A stretch of 64,000 bases of DNA from Muribaculaceae bacterium (GTDB lineage: Bacteria > Bacteroidota > Bacteroidia > Bacteroidales > Muribaculaceae): NCBI GenBank assembly GCA_022508985.1, contig JAFLUA010000003.1, positions 124,001-188,000 of the forward strand, given 5' to 3'. Within the stretch, counting starts at the first letter, position 1. Each line of letters starts with the position of its first letter. Positions 18,514-26,863 of this stretch are shown here, in pieces. A program made the translations under genes and the position numbers. The notes below the pieces were generated by a model. That model saw nothing but the letters and a program-made list of their open reading frames with translations. It ran no database searches and had not been told where the DNA came from.

Positions 18514-18528
18514 GTCTTTATTTTTTTG

Positions 18529-18560
18529 CAAAAATAGGCAAAAAGAGCCAACCAAACAAA
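18529..18560 (-). promoter_or_regulatory. Promoter for der
   Basis: On the minus strand TTTG (18560-18557) and TATTTTTG (18536-18529) are 20 bases apart. Confidence 0.55.
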
Positions 18561-18642
18561 TACTTTATCAACCCGTTAACTTCCACTATGCACAGACAAA
18601 ACGCCGATTTGTGCGCATTTTATTATCTTTTTGCTAAAAAGG

Positions 18643-18673
18643 TTGTACATTTTGCAAAAAAATCATATTTTTG
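18643..18673 (+). promoter_or_regulatory. Promoter for the Lrp/AsnC gene
   Basis: TTG at 18643 and TATTTTTG at 18666-18673 with a 20-base spacer match the Bacteroidota consensus. Confidence 0.6.
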
Positions 18674-18701
18674 CAGGACATTTGATAAGAACGCAAGAAC
18701 T

Positions 18702-19172
18702 ATGCTGGAAAAAATTGACAATCTCGACCGACAGATCTTGAAAATTGTTATGAACAATGCAAGAATCCCCTCTAAAGACGTTGCACACATGTGTGGCGTT
18801 TCGCGTGCCGCTATACACCAACGTCTTCAGCGCCTTATAGAATTGAATGTAATTACGGGTTCGGGCTATCATGTTAATCCAAAAATTTTGGGCTACGCTA
18901 CGTGTACTTATATCGGAGTGACCCTCGAGCGTGGCGCAATGTATCGCGATGTCGTTCCCGAAATAGAAAAAATACCCGAGATTGTGGAGTGCCATTTCAC
19001 TACAGGCCCATACACTATGCTGCTTAAGCTATATGCTCGCGACAACGAGCACCTTATGGAACTTCTGAACAAGAAGATTCAGATAATTCCCGGCGTTACG
19101 GGTACCGAGACCCTCATATCGCTCGATAATTCGATTGCGCGAGAGATTCCCATCAACATCTTGAAAGACTGA
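18702..19172 (+). CDS. Lrp/AsnC family transcriptional regulator
   Basis: The ATG at 18702 gives 156 residues, the standard Lrp length; the longer open frame reads through the promoter. The N-terminal winged helix-turn-helix (DNLDRQILKIVMNNARIPSKD, then SRAAIHQRLQRL) precedes an AsnC_trans_reg/RAM effector domain (ECHFTTGPYTMLLKLYARD). Such proteins bind amino acids and control metabolism or transport; the target here is unknown. The kinase-like gene starts 10 bases downstream, so the two are probably cotranscribed. Confidence 0.92.
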   Translation: MLEKIDNLDRQILKIVMNNARIPSKDVAHMCGVSRAAIHQRLQRLIELNVITGSGYHVNPKILGYATCTYIGVTLERGAMYRDVVPEIEKIPEIVECHFTTGPYTMLLKLYARDNEHLMELLNKKIQIIPGVTGTETLISLDNSIAREIPINILKD

Positions 19173-19182
19173 ACAACCGAAT

Positions 19183-19980
19183 ATGACCGACAAGACAGCA
19201 CGGTGGACCGAGATTGAACACCTCCCCGAATGGGACGAGGAGTTTTATCACATTTACACGGCGAAAAAATTCGGCAAATGGGTTATGATGAAAACCCTCC
19301 GGCCGGAATATGCCGACGATCCTCGTTATCAGGCTATGATAGAACAGGAATTCGATGTACGTTATAGCTTGGCACACCCCAACATCATCATGATAAATGA
19401 TTTTGAGGATATCCCCGGTGTGGGGCGCTGCATTGTAACCGACGACGTCTATGGCGACAGCCTGCGTAAGCTCATCGAGCGCAAAGCCGTTACCCCAGCT
19501 GTCATAGAGCAGCTGCGACACCAGCTCGTAAACGCTCTCGAGTATATCCAGAGCAAGCATATCGTCCACCCTCCGCTGAGTCTCGACAACATACTGTTTA
19601 CCGAAAATATCGGCAACCTGAAACTTATCGACGTAGGCTTTGAGCAACGTCCATCGTTATCACACCAATCTACGGCCGACGACATCTATAACTACGGTAA
19701 GGTGCTGACAGAAGCGCTCAATGCCGCCGGCTCTAACGACATAACTTTGCGCCGCGTGGCTCGCAAATGCACCGACCCCGACCCCAGAAGGCGCTACCGC
19801 GATATGCAACAAGTGCATCTCGCACTCGAAAACAGAGGAAATCGACATCTCTATTTCGTTGTCTTGGCCTTCCTGGCCCTAATGTTACTCCTAATAATCT
19901 GGCTTAAATCGCCTTATGCGCCACAACCCATCATTAAAGGCGCCACCGGTTTTGTATTCAACTTATTATCACTTTGCTAA
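19183..19980 (+). CDS. Membrane-anchored Ser/Thr kinase-like protein, probable pseudokinase
   Basis: 265 residues with a protein-kinase fold: VAIK-type lysine at K37 (WVMMKTL), a catalytic-loop equivalent HPPLSLDN at 129-136, a DFG equivalent DVG at 150-152, then a C-lobe (DDIYNYGKVLTEAL, DPDPRRRYRDMQQV). A single transmembrane helix lies near 225-245 (FVVLAFLALMLLLIIWL) with a short tail. The catalytic Asp of HRD is Pro and the following Lys is Ser, so phosphotransfer is doubtful, while the metal-binding Asn136 and Asp150 remain. It may act as a binding or scaffold protein. It overlaps no neighbour but the GNAT gene starts 4 bases later. Confidence 0.8.
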   Translation: MTDKTARWTEIEHLPEWDEEFYHIYTAKKFGKWVMMKTLRPEYADDPRYQAMIEQEFDVRYSLAHPNIIMINDFEDIPGVGRCIVTDDVYGDSLRKLIERKAVTPAVIEQLRHQLVNALEYIQSKHIVHPPLSLDNILFTENIGNLKLIDVGFEQRPSLSHQSTADDIYNYGKVLTEALNAAGSNDITLRRVARKCTDPDPRRRYRDMQQVHLALENRGNRHLYFVVLAFLALMLLLIIWLKSPYAPQPIIKGATGFVFNLLSLC

Positions 19981-19984
19981 TACC

Positions 19985-21115
19985 ATGTCTGTACACGTTC
20001 ATCCGATAAGCCCCGATTCCGACCATCTTCATCAATACGTTCAATTTGGTATCGATTTATACCGAGGCAACCCTTGTTATGTGCCGCCATTGATTCTTGA
20101 CGACGTCAACACACTTACGCCGGAGAAAAATCCGGCATTCGACTTTTGCGACGCTCAGTCGTTTATGGCTTTTCGCAATGGTGAGCCCGTGGGCACTATA
20201 ACGGCTATCATAAACCATGCCGCCAACGAAAAAATAGGAAAAAAAATACTGCGATTCGGTTTTGTAGAATTTATCGACGACGTTGAAGTTGTCGACGAGC
20301 TATTCGCTGCAGCCGAACAATGGGGTCGCGAACGCGGCATGACGGAAATTGTCGGCCCGATGGGCTTCAGCGACATGGACTACGAAGGCATGCTTATCGA
20401 GGGCTTCGACGAAATGGGAACGATGGCCACGATATACAACCATCCCTATTATCCCGTCCACATGGAGCGTATGGGCTTTGTGAAAGATGCCGACTGGATA
20501 GAGTTCCGCATGACAGTGCCCGACGCCATCCCTGAGAAATATGCTCGAATAGCCGACATTATTGCGAAGAAATATCAACTGTCGGTAAAGAAATTTACTT
20601 CACGCTCAAAGATTAAGAAGCAGTATGGGCGCGCCATTTTTGAACTTGTCAACGAAGCATATAAAGACCTTTATGGCTTTGTTCCTCTCACCGACAGCCA
20701 AATAAATCACTATATCGACCTATATATCGGCATGTTGCGCCTCGACGACGTGTCGCTCATCGTCGACGCCGAAGGCACGCTTGTTGCTCTTGGCATCTCA
20801 ATGCCGTCAATGTCGCAGGCCCTGCGTAAGGCAAAAGGTAAATTCTTCCCCTTCGGGTGGTATCATCTGCTTAAAGCTATTCAAGGGAAGACCGATGTTG
20901 TCGACCTGCTTCTTGTTGCCGTAAAGCCGGAGTATCAAAGCAAAGGTGTAAACGCTCTCATCTTTAACGACCTCATTCCTCGATATATAGCCAACGGATA
21001 TAAATATGCCGAAAGTAATGTCGAGTTGGAAGACAACGAAAACGTTCAAAAACAGTGGGAATATTTCGAGCGTCGCCAGCACCGCCGTCGCAGAGCTTTC
21101 AAAAAGGACCTCTAA
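19985..21115 (+). CDS. GNAT-superfamily N-acetyltransferase
   Basis: The ATG at 19985 gives 376 residues; a longer frame overlaps the upstream gene. The protein has a GNAT-like core (FMAFRNGEPVGTITAIINH, AAEQWGRERGMTEIVGPMGF) and a second region with LLLVAVKPEYQSKGVNALI and YKYAESNVELEDNENVQ. Proteins of this length and layout are common in Bacteroidota and usually annotated only as acetyltransferases; the substrate is unknown. The C-terminus is strongly basic (RRQHRRRRAFKK). Possibly in the same operon as the kinase-like gene. Confidence 0.78.
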   Translation: MSVHVHPISPDSDHLHQYVQFGIDLYRGNPCYVPPLILDDVNTLTPEKNPAFDFCDAQSFMAFRNGEPVGTITAIINHAANEKIGKKILRFGFVEFIDDVEVVDELFAAAEQWGRERGMTEIVGPMGFSDMDYEGMLIEGFDEMGTMATIYNHPYYPVHMERMGFVKDADWIEFRMTVPDAIPEKYARIADIIAKKYQLSVKKFTSRSKIKKQYGRAIFELVNEAYKDLYGFVPLTDSQINHYIDLYIGMLRLDDVSLIVDAEGTLVALGISMPSMSQALRKAKGKFFPFGWYHLLKAIQGKTDVVDLLLVAVKPEYQSKGVNALIFNDLIPRYIANGYKYAESNVELEDNENVQKQWEYFERRQHRRRRAFKKDL

Positions 21116-21158
21116 AAAATATCCTGAAATAAATAGGGAAATGTGTCGATGAATGCTC

Positions 21159-21185
21159 TTGGGCGCAAAATTTATCGTAACTTTG
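21159..21185 (+). promoter_or_regulatory. Candidate promoter for the RNA methyltransferase-purD operon
   Basis: TAACTTTG at 21178-21185 is a strong -7 box. TTG at 21159 lies 16 bases upstream, shorter than usual. Confidence 0.45.
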
Positions 21186-21207
21186 TACTCAGAAATCATC
21201 GATAATT

Positions 21208-22716
21208 ATGAACTCCCGTTTTGAAATGGTGGCAAAGACCTTCCAAGGGTTGGAAGGCGTCTTGGCTGAAGAATTGCAAAGTCTTGGTGCTGAAGATATT
21301 GTGGCAGGAAAACGCATGGTCTCATTTTGGGGCGATCTTGCAATGCTCTATAAGGCAAACATGTGCTGCCGCACTGCGCTTAGAATATTAAAACCTTTCT
21401 ATACCTTCGAGGCATCCAATCCCGACGAACTATACGCAAAAGTAAAAGAATTTGATTGGTCGACGCTGATGTCGGTAAATCAAACCTTTGCAATCGACAC
21501 GGTGTCGTTTGGAGAAGAGTTCCGCCACTCACAATTTGTAACCTATCGAGTTAAAGACGGCATAGTCGACTGGTTTCGCGATAGGCTTGGCGACGACCAA
21601 CGTCCGCGCGTGCGCCTCGATGGCGCCGAAATAATGTTCAACGTACATATTGCGGGCACGAATGTAACACTATCGCTCGATTCCTCAGGCGAATCTTTGC
21701 ATAAACGCGGCTGGCGAGCAGCCCAAACAGAAGCTCCGATAAACGAAGTGCTCGCCGCCGGAATTATACTCTTGTCTGGCTGGAAGGGCGACACTCCATT
21801 TGTTGACCCAATGTGCGGCTCAGGCACATTCCTTATTGAGGCCGCTATGATAGCCGCCGGAATAAATCCCGGTGTTTACCGCAAACATTTTGCCTTTGAG
21901 AACTGGGCTGATTTCGATGCCGGTCTATTGGAAGAAATTTATAACGACGACACTAACGAAAAAGACGTTGTAGTACCTATCCTGGGCGCCGATATCGCAC
22001 CGAAGGCTATCGAAATTGCGCGTGCCAATGCCAAGAGCGCCGGAGTAGACCGATATATCACCCTCGACACTAAGGCTATTGTAAAATGGACCGAAGCGCC
22101 CAAACCGGCCGGAGTACTCATCTCAAATCCACCTTATGGCAAAAGAATAAGTGCCGACGATATGAATGCGCTGTATAGCTCTATCGGACGCACTTTCAAA
22201 CACACTTTCGCAGGTTACCACTGTTGGATTATAGGCTATGAAGAAGCTTATTTCCACGAAATAGGGCTTGCTCCCTCTCAAAAAATTGCCGTGAACAATG
22301 GCGGCCTCGAGTGTGAGTTGCGCGAATATGTTATTTTTGAAGGCAAAAAAGCCGATTTCCGCGCGAAAGGCGGCTCAATAAAAGATAAAAAGCAGCCTAC
22401 ACGCACAGCAAAACCTACCGACAAGCCTCGTAGAAAAGAGACATCTCGTAAGAATGGCAGTGAAAAATCACGGAAATCAGAAGAGCGTCAGCGACGAAAC
22501 ATTGCCGAAAGGCCTTTTGGCGCTTCAACGCCCACTAAAAATGACGATCGCCAAGAACGGACCGACGGACGACGACCCTTGCGTCTCGAGCTCTTTGGGC
22601 GACAACCATCGATACCCGCCGACAAAGAAATTGTGGTAAATCGGCCTGTATGGAGGGTGCGAAAGAAAAAGCAGAATAATAGCGAAAACACAACCGATAA
22701 ATCCGACAATCAATGA
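21208..22716 (+). CDS. THUMP-domain class I SAM-dependent RNA methyltransferase (RlmL-type)
   Basis: 502 residues. An N-terminal ferredoxin-like/THUMP region (LEGVLAEELQSLGAEDI) is followed by an RlmKL-like catalytic domain with DPMCGSGTFLIEAAMIA and the N6/N2-guanine methylation motif NPPYGKR. This matches the family that makes m2G2445 in 23S rRNA in other bacteria; the target here is inferred. The last 115 residues form a Lys/Arg-rich, apparently disordered tail, as seen in many Bacteroidota homologues. Its TGA stop overlaps the purD start (ATGA at 22713). Confidence 0.9.
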   Translation: MNSRFEMVAKTFQGLEGVLAEELQSLGAEDIVAGKRMVSFWGDLAMLYKANMCCRTALRILKPFYTFEASNPDELYAKVKEFDWSTLMSVNQTFAIDTVSFGEEFRHSQFVTYRVKDGIVDWFRDRLGDDQRPRVRLDGAEIMFNVHIAGTNVTLSLDSSGESLHKRGWRAAQTEAPINEVLAAGIILLSGWKGDTPFVDPMCGSGTFLIEAAMIAAGINPGVYRKHFAFENWADFDAGLLEEIYNDDTNEKDVVVPILGADIAPKAIEIARANAKSAGVDRYITLDTKAIVKWTEAPKPAGVLISNPPYGKRISADDMNALYSSIGRTFKHTFAGYHCWIIGYEEAYFHEIGLAPSQKIAVNNGGLECELREYVIFEGKKADFRAKGGSIKDKKQPTRTAKPTDKPRRKETSRKNGSEKSRKSEERQRRNIAERPFGASTPTKNDDRQERTDGRRPLRLELFGRQPSIPADKEIVVNRPVWRVRKKKQNNSENTTDKSDNQ

Positions 22717-24020
22717 ACAAGCACATCAACGTATTGCTTCTTGGCAGTGGTGGCCGCGAAGCAGCTTTAGCATGGAAAATAAGCCAAAGCCCGCTCCTTG
22801 GCAACTTTTTTATAGCACCCGGCAATGCCGGCACCGCGCAGTATGGCACCAACCTGCCGTTGAAGCCAACCGAATTCGACGCCGTCTACACCGCTGTAAA
22901 GGAGCATGATATCGAGCTGGTTGTTGCCGGAAACGAAGACCCGTTGGTGCTCGGTCTGCGGGAAAAACTTCAAGCCAAAGCAGATGCCGACAATCGCAAA
23001 ATTCTCATAGTAGGCCCCGGCGCCGATGGTGCCGCCCTCGAAGGCTCTAAAGACTTTGCTAAACGCTTCATGGGGAAATATAATATCCCCACAGCGCGAC
23101 ACCTAACCGTTACGGCCGATAATATATCGGAAGGATATGCTTTTCTCGACACCCTTTCAGCTCCCTATGTCCTTAAAGCTGATGGCCTTGCCGCCGGCAA
23201 AGGCGTCCTTATCATCGACGATATATGCGAAGCAAAGAAATCGCTTCAACAGATGCTTGACGGCCAATTCGGTGCCGCCTCAGCTAAGGTTGTGATCGAA
23301 GAATTCCTGTCGGGCATCGAATGTTCGGTATTTGTGCTCACCGATGGCTCCGGTCGCTATATTGTTCTTCCTCCGGCAAAAGATTACAAGCGCATAGGCG
23401 AAGGTGATACGGGGTTGAACACCGGTGGCATGGGCTCGGTGTGTCCGCCACCGATTGCCGATGAAGAATTTATGAAAAAGGTCGATAGCCGGATAATACG
23501 CCCCACCCTCGACGGTCTGCAAAAAGAAAACATCGATTATCGCGGTTTTATATTCCTTGGGTTAATACGTTGCGGCGACAATCCTTTTGTTATAGAGTAT
23601 AACGTGCGTATGGGCGACCCCGAGACAGAGTCGGTTATGCCGAGAATAGCATCCGACCTGCTGCCTATTTTATTAGAAGTGGCAGAGGGTAATCTCACGA
23701 ATATGAGCCTTGACATCGATTCGCGAACAGCGGTGGCTGTTATGGCCGTTTCGGGCGGATACCCCGAAGCATACGTAAAGGGCAAAAAAATCGGCGGGAA
23801 CCTGTTGCCGGAAGGCTCTATAATATTCCATGCCGGCACTCGCGTTGACTCCGACGGCTCCGTTCTGACTGATGGCGGCCGCGTACTCGCCGCCGTATCC
23901 TATGGCGAAAGCATCGAAGAAGCTGCTGCAAAATCGTATTCAGCCCTCGGCGAAATAGACTTCGACGGGATGTATTTCCGCCGCGATATAGGCAAAGACC
24001 TCATATCACTTCTTAAATAG
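22713..24020 (+). CDS. purD: Phosphoribosylamine-glycine ligase (GAR synthetase)
   Basis: 435 residues, normal for PurD, which joins glycine to phosphoribosylamine in purine synthesis. Visible motifs are LLLGSGGREAALAWK at the N-terminus, an ATP-grasp region (APYVLKADGLAAGKGVLI, KVVIEEFLSGIECSVF), LNTGGMGSVCPPP, and EYNVRMGDPETESVMPR. It overlaps the upstream methyltransferase by four bases and is followed by a membrane protein gene, so translational coupling is likely. Confidence 0.97.
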   Translation: MNKHINVLLLGSGGREAALAWKISQSPLLGNFFIAPGNAGTAQYGTNLPLKPTEFDAVYTAVKEHDIELVVAGNEDPLVLGLREKLQAKADADNRKILIVGPGADGAALEGSKDFAKRFMGKYNIPTARHLTVTADNISEGYAFLDTLSAPYVLKADGLAAGKGVLIIDDICEAKKSLQQMLDGQFGAASAKVVIEEFLSGIECSVFVLTDGSGRYIVLPPAKDYKRIGEGDTGLNTGGMGSVCPPPIADEEFMKKVDSRIIRPTLDGLQKENIDYRGFIFLGLIRCGDNPFVIEYNVRMGDPETESVMPRIASDLLPILLEVAEGNLTNMSLDIDSRTAVAVMAVSGGYPEAYVKGKKIGGNLLPEGSIIFHAGTRVDSDGSVLTDGGRVLAAVSYGESIEEAAAKSYSALGEIDFDGMYFRRDIGKDLISLLK

Positions 24021-24056
24021 ACTACCGTTTTGACGCTGTCGTTTATAACCAAGTTC

Positions 24057-25010
24057 ATGCACACGCGCTCCTTTGGCGTTGCTGTTGCTGTGTGCGCTTT
24101 TATTGCGGCGGCATCTTATTTCTTCTGCGGTCTTTCCGAACCCTTGACAGGCGAACGAGGGCTGGCGTTGGCCTCGGCAAACGGCTGGATTACGATCCCG
24201 TTTTTAGACTTCATGGCAGGCATCGCTGGTTGTGCTGTACCTGTTGTGGCTATGTACTTTCTGAACAAAATCTACAACGTACTACGCTCGATAACATCGC
24301 TATATATCGCCTTATATTCGCTGATGATGCTGGCGAGCCCCGACCTGCTCACTCAATTTTACACCGGTACCCTATTGGCCGCCACGGTGCCCCTCTGCAT
24401 CCTTTTTCTTTTCAGCTGCTATCGCGAGCCCGAATCATCTAAACACATATTTATAATTTTTCTGCTACTATCGTTTTTTGCAGCAACGCAATACTGTTTC
24501 CTGTTTTATTTGATAGTATTTATCGTCGGGCTTGGCCAAATGCGCATATTCAATGCCAGGGCGCTTCTTGCAGCTGCTTTCGGTATTATTACGCCCTGGT
24601 GGATAATGCTCGGTTTCGGCATTATCAGTCTGCAGGAGATAAAAATGCCTACATTCGTAAGTATTTTCGCGGTCTTTGACGATGAAGAGGCCGCCATACT
24701 GCTTTTAACGATAGGTATTACAATCTTTGCTATGTTTGCATGCTATGTTCTTAATTTCTTCAAGGCCATAGCATACAATGCCAAGGCGCGCGCTTTCAAC
24801 GGCACCTTCACCGTGCTCGCCCTTGTCACCATCGTTGCTATGTGTATCGATTACCCCAACATTATAGCGTATATACCACTGCTAAACTTTAGTGCCACGA
24901 TGGAAATTACGCACTATTTCTCTACACACCGCTCCGATAAATCTTTTGCTGTCATTTTCGTTATATTGGCGGTTTACGCTTCTATTTTCGCATGCCAAAC
25001 AATAATATAA
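24057..25010 (+). CDS. Multi-pass membrane protein of unknown function
   Basis: About 317 residues from the ATG at 24057; an in-frame TTG at 24030, nine codons earlier, is an alternative start. There are roughly eight or nine hydrophobic helices (VAVAVCAFIAAASYFF, VPLCILFLFSC, IFIIFLLLSFFAATQYCFLF, FIVGLGQM, LLLTIGITIFAMFACYV). I recognise no named family. It sits between purD and pdxB, overlapping the pdxB start by 19 bases, and is probably translated with them. A permease or envelope role is possible but unsupported. Confidence 0.75.
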   Translation: MHTRSFGVAVAVCAFIAAASYFFCGLSEPLTGERGLALASANGWITIPFLDFMAGIAGCAVPVVAMYFLNKIYNVLRSITSLYIALYSLMMLASPDLLTQFYTGTLLAATVPLCILFLFSCYREPESSKHIFIIFLLLSFFAATQYCFLFYLIVFIVGLGQMRIFNARALLAAAFGIITPWWIMLGFGIISLQEIKMPTFVSIFAVFDDEEAAILLLTIGITIFAMFACYVLNFFKAIAYNAKARAFNGTFTVLALVTIVAMCIDYPNIIAYIPLLNFSATMEITHYFSTHRSDKSFAVIFVILAVYASIFACQTII

Positions 25011-26026
25011 GACTCATCATAGAAGAAAAAGTGCCCTTTGTAAAAGGCCTTTTTGAAAACTTTGCCAGCGTAAAATATTTGCCGCCGGAAGATATCACTG
25101 CCGAAGCGGTAAAAGAGGTCGACGGCTTGATAATACGCACCCGCACCCGATGCGACAAAAATCTCCTGGAAGATTCGGCGGTGAAAATTATAGCAACGGC
25201 CACGATTGGCCTCGACCACATCGACATTGATTATTGTACTCAACGCGGCATTGTTGTAGCCAACGCTCCCGGATGCAACGCCCCGGCTGTAGCTCAATAC
25301 GTGTTCAGCACCTTGCTGCACACTGTTAATCGGCCGCTACAATCTTATACCTTAGGCGTTGTTGGCGTCGGACACGTGGGAGAGATTGTTGCGCGCTGGG
25401 GCGAAACCTTCGAAATGAAGGTTCTGCGTTGCGACCCCCCGCGCCACGACACCGAAGGAGGAAATCAGTGGGTCGATCTCGATACTATTGCTACACAAGC
25501 CGATATAATTACGTTTCACACCCCATTAACCTCCGGCGGCCTATATCCTACTCACCACCTTGCCGGATATGATTTTTTTCGCAAACTCAAACGCGCCCCT
25601 ATTTTTATAAACAGCGCAAGAGGCAGTGTCGTCGATAGCGATGCTTTGATTAAGGCTAAGCGACAAGGGCTTGTCGGCCCGATTATTATTGATTGTTGGG
25701 AGAATGAGCCAACTATCAATCGCCAGTTATTGAGTCTTACTCATATTGCCACACCACACATAGCCGGTTACTCTCAAGCCGGTAAGATTAGGGCCTCGCA
25801 AGTTGCCGTCGATGCGATATGCTCCTTCTTCAATCTGCCTACTATTAAGCTCGATGCTGTGTACCCTGCGCCTGCGGCAACTACTGTTGCAAAACGTGAC
25901 GTTTTAGCAAGCTATAACCCAATGCCCGAGAGCCGCGCATTGAAAGACGACCCCGATGATTTTGAGAAAATCCGCAACAATTACGAGTTGCGAGCCGAGG
26001 TGCCGGACGGACACGACCCATTCTAA
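24992..26026 (+). CDS. pdxB: Erythronate-4-phosphate dehydrogenase
   Basis: 344 residues of the D-2-hydroxyacid dehydrogenase superfamily. PdxB catalyses the second step of DXP-independent pyridoxal phosphate synthesis. The Rossmann motif GVVGVGHVGEIVARW, TATIGLDHIDIDYC, APGCNAPAVAQYV, the catalytic-site segments INSARGSVVDSDAL and IDCWENEP, and the late His in IATPHIAGYS are visible. The APGCNA stretch and C-terminal extension favour PdxB over SerA. It overlaps the upstream membrane gene by 19 bases. Confidence 0.93.
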   Translation: MPNNNIRLIIEEKVPFVKGLFENFASVKYLPPEDITAEAVKEVDGLIIRTRTRCDKNLLEDSAVKIIATATIGLDHIDIDYCTQRGIVVANAPGCNAPAVAQYVFSTLLHTVNRPLQSYTLGVVGVGHVGEIVARWGETFEMKVLRCDPPRHDTEGGNQWVDLDTIATQADIITFHTPLTSGGLYPTHHLAGYDFFRKLKRAPIFINSARGSVVDSDALIKAKRQGLVGPIIIDCWENEPTINRQLLSLTHIATPHIAGYSQAGKIRASQVAVDAICSFFNLPTIKLDAVYPAPAATTVAKRDVLASYNPMPESRALKDDPDDFEKIRNNYELRAEVPDGHDPF

Positions 26027-26083
26027 TTATCCATTTTAACATTTAATAATTTGAAACATAAGACTTATTTGTCGGCTATTTAG

Positions 26084-26091
26084 TAATTTTG
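26084..26091 (+). promoter_or_regulatory. Candidate -7 element for coaX
   Basis: TAATTTTG stands 7 bases before the coaX start, which would give a very short leader. No well-spaced TTG was seen. Confidence 0.3.
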
Positions 26092-26098
26092 TCGCATT

Positions 26099-26863
26099 AT
26101 GCAGTATAAGCTCACAATCGACCGCGGAAACACAGCCTTAAAAGCTGCCCTTTGGGACGGCAAAGGTGCTTTATTGGCAACGGCAAAGGGCGATGAATCG
26201 GTGCGGCCGAGTGAATTGATAGCCCAACTTTTACATAAAGTTGGCGCAACACCCGACACTACTACCATCGATAGTGCTGTATACTGCTCTGTTGTCGACA
26301 CCGATAGGGCTGATGATTTAGCATCTATGAAGCCCCTGTGCGGCAAAATTATCGACCTAAATTCGGATACGCAGATGCCGTTGACAATCTCCTATCACAC
26401 CCCCAGGACATTGGGTGCTGATCGTATCGCTGCTGCACTTGGCGCTCTTGCCGTTGCAGGCGACAGCAGGCCTCTGCTCGTTTCCGATCTTGGCACTGCC
26501 GTTACATACGATTTTGTAGCGCCCAGTCGTGTCTATGTAGGTGGAAATATTGCGCCGGGTATCGATTTGAGGCTCCGCGCTCTTGCCGCGTTCACCGATG
26601 CGTTGCCGGCAGTGGCGTCGGACGGAGGCGACACTCCGACATGGGGCAAAACAACCGCCGAAGCAATGCGCAGCGGCGCCGTAAGAGGGGTGGCGGCCGA
26701 ACTTGAATATTACCACCGTGCTGCCGGCGACGGTGCTCTTGCCGTTCTTACCGGAGGCTCGGCTCAACTTCTTATTCAACAGAATATTATTAATTTTGAC
26801 TATATTCACGACCCATATCTTGTTCACAAGGGTCTTTACAGCATTATACAAAATGAAAATTAG
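26099..26863 (+). CDS. coaX: Type III pantothenate kinase
   Basis: 254 residues of the ASKHA fold. CoaX phosphorylates pantothenate as the first step of coenzyme A synthesis. The phosphate-1 motif appears as TIDRGNTALKAAL (usually DxGNT), followed by TLGADRIAAALGA, the catalytic region SDLGTAVTYDFV and GGNIAPGIDLRLRALAAFT. The motifs needed for activity are present. It overlaps the following outer-membrane protein gene by 11 bases. Confidence 0.94.
   Translation: MQYKLTIDRGNTALKAALWDGKGALLATAKGDESVRPSELIAQLLHKVGATPDTTTIDSAVYCSVVDTDRADDLASMKPLCGKIIDLNSDTQMPLTISYHTPRTLGADRIAAALGALAVAGDSRPLLVSDLGTAVTYDFVAPSRVYVGGNIAPGIDLRLRALAAFTDALPAVASDGGDTPTWGKTTAEAMRSGAVRGVAAELEYYHRAAGDGALAVLTGGSAQLLIQQNIINFDYIHDPYLVHKGLYSIIQNEN

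Noticed and set aside
18495-18701. Extended N-terminus of the Lrp/AsnC regulator
   Set aside because: The longer frame runs through both divergent promoters; the ATG at 18702 gives the standard family length.
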